Source of the DNA: JBLKSS01 sp047607725 | Lineage (GTDB): Bacteria; Pseudomonadota; Gammaproteobacteria; Enterobacterales; Enterobacteriaceae | Assembly: GCF_047607725.1 (NCBI RefSeq) | Contig: NZ_JBLKSS010000189.1 | Location: 1 to 7,389 of the forward strand | Direction of reading: 5' to 3' | Length of the DNA stretch: 7,389 nucleotides | Shown: piece by piece, positions 5,284 through 7,389 of the stretch | Layout of the letters: every line of letters starts with the position of its first letter | Numbering within the stretch: position 1 is the stretch's first letter | The notes under the pieces: generated by a model | Database searches by the model: none | Seen by the model: the letters and a program-made list of their open reading frames with translations, nothing else | What the model was told of the DNA's origin: nothing | Program-made: the position numbers and the translations under genes

Positions 5284-6758
5284 TTAGTCGTTGAGGAGAC
5301 CGGCTACCGTCGCCAGCGCGCTGTGCTGCATCAGCGATCGGTAGGCCTCGGTGACCGCGGCGACAAATGTCGGGTTTTCCGGCAGATCCTGACCGAAAAC
5401 GTTGCGCAACGCAAGCCACGCCCGCACCCGCGCCGGGCCGTCTTCGTGCCGGGCCGTCTTCGTGCCGGGCTGCGATTTCCCCCAGAGCGCTTTGCAGCGG
5501 ATCGCGGATATCGATAGGCTGCTCCCGCTCGTCGATCCCGCCGGCATAGCGCATCCAGCCCACCACCGCCAGCGTGAGCAGCGGGGCGCTGAGGCCGTGG
5601 CGTAAATGCCAACGCAGCGGATTGAGAATGCGCTGCGGCAGTTTTTGGGTACTGTCCATCGCGATTTGCCAGGTGCGGTGTTTCAGGGCGGGGTTGGCAA
5701 AGCGCGTCAGCAACTGCCGGGCGTAGTCACCCGTGTCCACCCCCTCGATGGCCTGCAGGGTGAGCGCCTGTTCGTTGATCATCAATTTCTCGACCGCGGC
5801 GCGCAGCGTAACGTCGTTCATGCAGTCGCTGATATGGGGGTAGCCGGCCAGATAGACCAGCCAGGCGAGAAACGAATGGCTGCCGTTTAGCATCCGCAGC
5901 TTCATTTCTTCAAAGGGCGCCACATCGTTGACCAACTGGGCGCCCGCCCGCTCCCACCGCGGGCGGCCGGCGACAAAGTTATCTTCAATCACCCATTGGA
6001 TGAAGGGCTCGCAGGCGATAGCACACGCCGAGGATCGCCGCCACGTCCGTCAGCACCTCCTCGCTGGCGGCGGGCACGATACGATCCACCATGGTGGCCG
6101 GGAAGGACGCATGATCGGCTATCCAGCGGCCCAACGCCGCATCCCGCGCCTGCGCTAATCCCAATACCGACGCGCGCACCACCTGGCCGTTGCCGGGAAT
6201 GTTATCGCAGGAGAGGACGGTAAAGGGCATCAGGCCGCGGCGATAGCACATGTTAAGCGCTTCCACCAAAATGCAGGGCACCGTGCGAGGAGCGTGTGGC
6301 GCCGCCAAATCCGCGATCACCCCCGGGTGCGTGCGGTCGAGTTGACCGCTGCCCGGTTCAATGCAATAGCCTTTCTCGGTAATGGTCAGCGACACGATCA
6401 CCACCTGCGGCTCGGCAAGCTTCGCCCGCAGAGTGTCGATACCCTGTTCGGCGACGATCAGCGAGTCGCACACGGCGCCTATCACCCGCGCGCGCTCCGT
6501 CGGGGCCCTTGACCAGCACGGTGTAGAGATGATCCTGACGCCGCAGCGCCTGCAGCAGATCGGCGCTGTGCAGGCTGACCTCGCATATCCCCCCCAATCG
6601 CCGCCGTGCCGATCAAGCACCCGGTCGGTCATCACTCCCTGGTGGGCACGGTGAAACACGCCAAAACCAATATGGACGATACGGCCGGCAAGGCGACGAC
6701 GATCGTAGCCCGGCTGCTGCACCTGATCCGGTAGCGACAATGAGGCGATAGTTGGCAT
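5284..6758 (-). pseudogene. yeiQ: yeiQ: mannitol dehydrogenase/fructuronate reductase-family NAD-dependent oxidoreductase, multiply frameshifted
   Basis: Relatives of UxuB/MtlD oxidise polyols or reduce keto-sugar acids; the E. coli YeiQ (488 aa) substrate is uncertain. ATG 6756-6758 has AAGGA six bases upstream, and MPTIASLSLP, RIVHIGFGVFHRAHQ (Rossmann start), VSLTITEKGYCI and PFTVLSCDNIPGNG are clear. Lesions in order: (1) in the G7 run 6589-6595 the frame leaves GGDWG, the true continuation ICEVSLHSADLLQ being in another frame; (2) in the GC repeat 6487-6495 the frame returns at RVIGAVCDS, so ~34 codons are out of frame; (3) near 6020-6025 a short deletion shifts GVC.. to a stop (5985), while the correct frame continues CEPFIQWVIEDNFVAGRP and EEMKLRMLNGSHSFLA with the family Lys, Asn and His; (4) a 16-bp tandem duplication at 5438-5469 shifts the frame again, the true end being RAWLALRNVFGQDLPENP to GLLND and TAA at 5284. 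Beyond these lesions the coding sequence is well preserved, suggesting recent decay. Confidence 0.93.
5438..5469. repeat. 16-bp tandem duplication inside yeiQ
   Basis: CCGTCTTCGTGCCGGG occurs twice back to back (5438-5453, 5454-5469), and the bases just before (5433-5437) match the unit's last five, a microhomology that suits replication slippage. Removing one copy restores the yeiQ frame (HEDGPARVRAWLALRN), so the duplication is the cause of that frameshift. Confidence 0.92.
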
Positions 6759-6913
6759 GGGGTGTCCTTAGTAGAAGGGGGGCTCCCGGCGACGGCAGGG
6801 CCGTGGCGAAAGTGACTTTTTTATTAACAGCATAAACATGAAAGGTTAATGCTGCAAGCCGGGCGGCGTAAAACTGCTTTTTTTGTCAGGATAACGACGG
6901 CGTAACGGCAACA

Positions 6914-6959
6914 GGCGGTTTACCCGCCGCCCGGCACGTTAAACCGCCATCAGAGGCGG
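6914..6959 (-). promoter_or_regulatory. Mutually exclusive hairpins upstream of yeiQ (possible attenuator or terminator)
   Basis: In minus-strand order there are three segments: CCGCC (6955-6959), GGCGGTTTA (6940-6948) and TAAACCGCC (6914-6922). The middle one can pair with the first (5-bp stem, 6-base loop, followed by TTTA) or, over 9 bp, with the third. The first pairing resembles a weak terminator for yeiP; the alternative would prevent it. The structure is visible in the sequence, the regulatory role is a guess. Confidence 0.4.
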
Positions 6960-7023
6960 GGGCCGGTGCGCCCCTGCGCCAGGGTTAGCCGGCCTAGCGC
7001 GCTTGGCCGATGTGCTGCGCTAA

Positions 7024-7065
7024 GCCGGCGAACCGCGTACATCTCATGCGCCGCGGTTCGCCGGC
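7024..7065. repeat. Perfect 14-bp inverted repeat downstream of yeiP
   Basis: GCCGGCGAACCGCG (7024-7037) and its exact reverse complement (7052-7065) flank a 14-base loop. It begins 27 bases past the yeiP stop. Neither strand has a T-run after the stem, so it is not a classical rho-independent terminator; it could be an mRNA-stabilising stem, a repeat-family member or a protein site. Confidence 0.8.
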
Positions 7066-7092
7066 GCGGTGTGGTAAACCGATGCGGTCCGG

Positions 7093-7250
7093 TTAATCGG
7101 CGCGTCCCATATAGCGGCGTTCCGCCACGTGGATCCGGATACGCTCGCCGCTGCTAAGGTATTCCGGCACCTGGATAACCAGACCGGTTGTCAGGGTGGC
7201 GGGTTTGGTGCGCGCGCTGGCGGAAGCGCCTTTGATGCCCGGCGTGGTAT
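7093..7250 (-). pseudogene. yeiP: yeiP (efpL): elongation factor P-like protein, C-terminal remnant
   Basis: EF-P and EF-P-like proteins bind between ribosomal P and E sites and relieve stalling at proline-containing motifs. Only the last ~51 residues remain: TTPGIKGASASARTKPATLT, then TGLVIQVPEYLSSGERIRI, HVAERRYMGRAD and a TAA at 7093-7095. This is the third (OB-fold) domain, whose E. coli YeiP counterpart ends ...ERRYMGRAD. Homology stops at about 7250; just beyond, the frame reads unrelated residues and soon a stop, so about 140 of ~190 residues, including the loop that contacts the peptidyl-tRNA, are missing from this place. Gene order supports the identity, as yeiP precedes yeiQ in E. 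coli. If the missing part lies outside the window, the gene has been split by an insertion; otherwise it is deleted. Confidence 0.9.
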
Positions 7251-7264
7251 ATAGAGAAGTAATT

Positions 7265-7348
7265 TATTTGATACTTACGGGAATTGGCGGGATCTGGCGG
7301 GAATTCGTGGGATTTCTTAGGCTTAGGGATGATTTATGTATTTGATAC
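7265..7348. repeat. Direct repeat TATTTGATAC flanking the 10-bp array
   Basis: TATTTGATAC is found at 7265-7274 and 7339-7348, 74 bases apart, one on each side of the GGGA array. It could be part of the same binding-site cluster or an attachment-site feature. Confidence 0.5.
7279..7318. repeat. Four tandem ~10-bp units
   Basis: Four consecutive units at exact 10-base spacing read GGGAATTGGC, GGGATCTGGC, GGGAATTCGT and GGGATTTCTT. GGGA and the T at position 7 are shared by all. One helical turn per unit suggests a protein-binding array such as recombinase arm sites or iterons; function is not established. Confidence 0.65.
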
Positions 7349-7389
7349 CGATGAACAAAAAAAGAACAAAATAGAGCCTATAGGCAAAA

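Larger units (their letters stand above)
6759..7092. other. Non-coding spacer between yeiP remnant and yeiQ
   Basis: No coding frame with family resemblance is seen. The yeiQ promoter should be here: on the minus strand TTGCAG (6852-6857) and TATGCT (6829-6834) are 17 bases apart, and TTAACC/TAATAA is an alternative nearby, both weak. CAGCAT (6828-6833) and ATGCTG (6849-6854) form a small inverted repeat over that area. Two larger inverted-repeat structures at 6914-6959 and 7024-7065 are listed separately. A 63-codon plus-strand frame (6966-7157) partly overlaps the yeiP antisense and looks spurious. Confidence 0.5.
7251..7389. mobile_element. AT-rich DNA of unknown origin joined to truncated yeiP
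   Basis: Base composition changes abruptly from G/C-rich to A/T-rich at the point where yeiP homology ends. The segment has no open frame of length on either strand, but carries a 10-bp periodic array (7279-7318) flanked by a 10-bp direct repeat (7265-7274, 7339-7348). This suits the end of an integrated element (prophage, island or IS), but no integrase, transposase or terminal repeat is visible before the window ends. Confidence 0.4.

Noticed and set aside
6966..7157. 63-codon plus-strand frame across the yeiP end
   Set aside because: It is antisense to the yeiP remnant and passes through the 14-bp inverted repeat; no family resemblance.
7279..7318. CRISPR array
   Set aside because: Units are only 10 bp with no spacers and only four degenerate copies, unlike CRISPR repeats.
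1..7389. tRNA, rRNA or riboswitch genes
   Set aside because: No cloverleaf, TTCRA-type T-loop in the right context, rRNA signature or known riboswitch core was noticed on either strand by eye.

Overview
This window looks like chromosome from a Sodalis-type insect endosymbiont, or a close relative, in an early stage of genome degradation. The clue is a gene order familiar from Escherichia coli (yeiP, yeiQ, yeiR/zniA, yeiU/lpxT, spr/mepS, then yejA, all on the minus strand), with proteins still clearly enterobacterial but many genes broken by fresh indels, a tandem duplication, an IS insertion and a truncation. Genus and species are inferred from this pattern only; no search was run.

Layout, left to right. 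Bases 1-164 are the right end of an IS66-family element: the last 43 codons of the transposase and the terminal repeat. It is inserted in the 3' end of yejA (165-1905, minus), the periplasmic binding protein of the YejABEF peptide/microcin C importer, which also carries a frameshift. A divergent plus-strand stub (2053-2371) is the N-terminal piece of a sugar-isomerase/dehydroshikimate-dehydratase-like TIM barrel, frameshifted and truncated. In E. coli this slot holds rtn/pdeN. A nearly pure A/T tract and a bidirectional terminator (2476-2509) follow. Then come mepS (2547-3122), intact, a 400-base non-coding stretch holding its promoter, and lpxT (3531-4247), intact. Upstream of lpxT, zniA (4296-5271) has one frameshift and yeiQ (5284-6758) has at least four lesions. 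A hairpin-rich spacer (6759-7092) leads to the last ~52 codons of yeiP/efpL (7093-7250). There the chromosome joins AT-rich DNA of unknown origin with 10-bp periodic repeats, up to the window edge.

Functionally, the two intact genes both act on the cell envelope. MepS cuts peptidoglycan cross-links so the wall can grow, and LpxT adds a phosphate to lipid A. The broken genes concern peptide uptake, zinc/GTPase chaperoning, sugar-acid/polyol oxidation and a specialised translation factor, all plausibly dispensable in a host-restricted lifestyle. yeiQ, zniA and lpxT are tightly spaced and were probably one operon.

I found no convincing new defence, toxin or biosynthetic system. The signals most worth a second look are the yeiP junction with its 10-bp repeat array, a perfect 17-bp palindrome over the mepS -10 box, a phage T7-type promoter core in front of a short terminator, two strong unexplained inverted-repeat structures upstream of yeiQ, and the sharp contrast between the retained envelope genes and their eroded neighbours.
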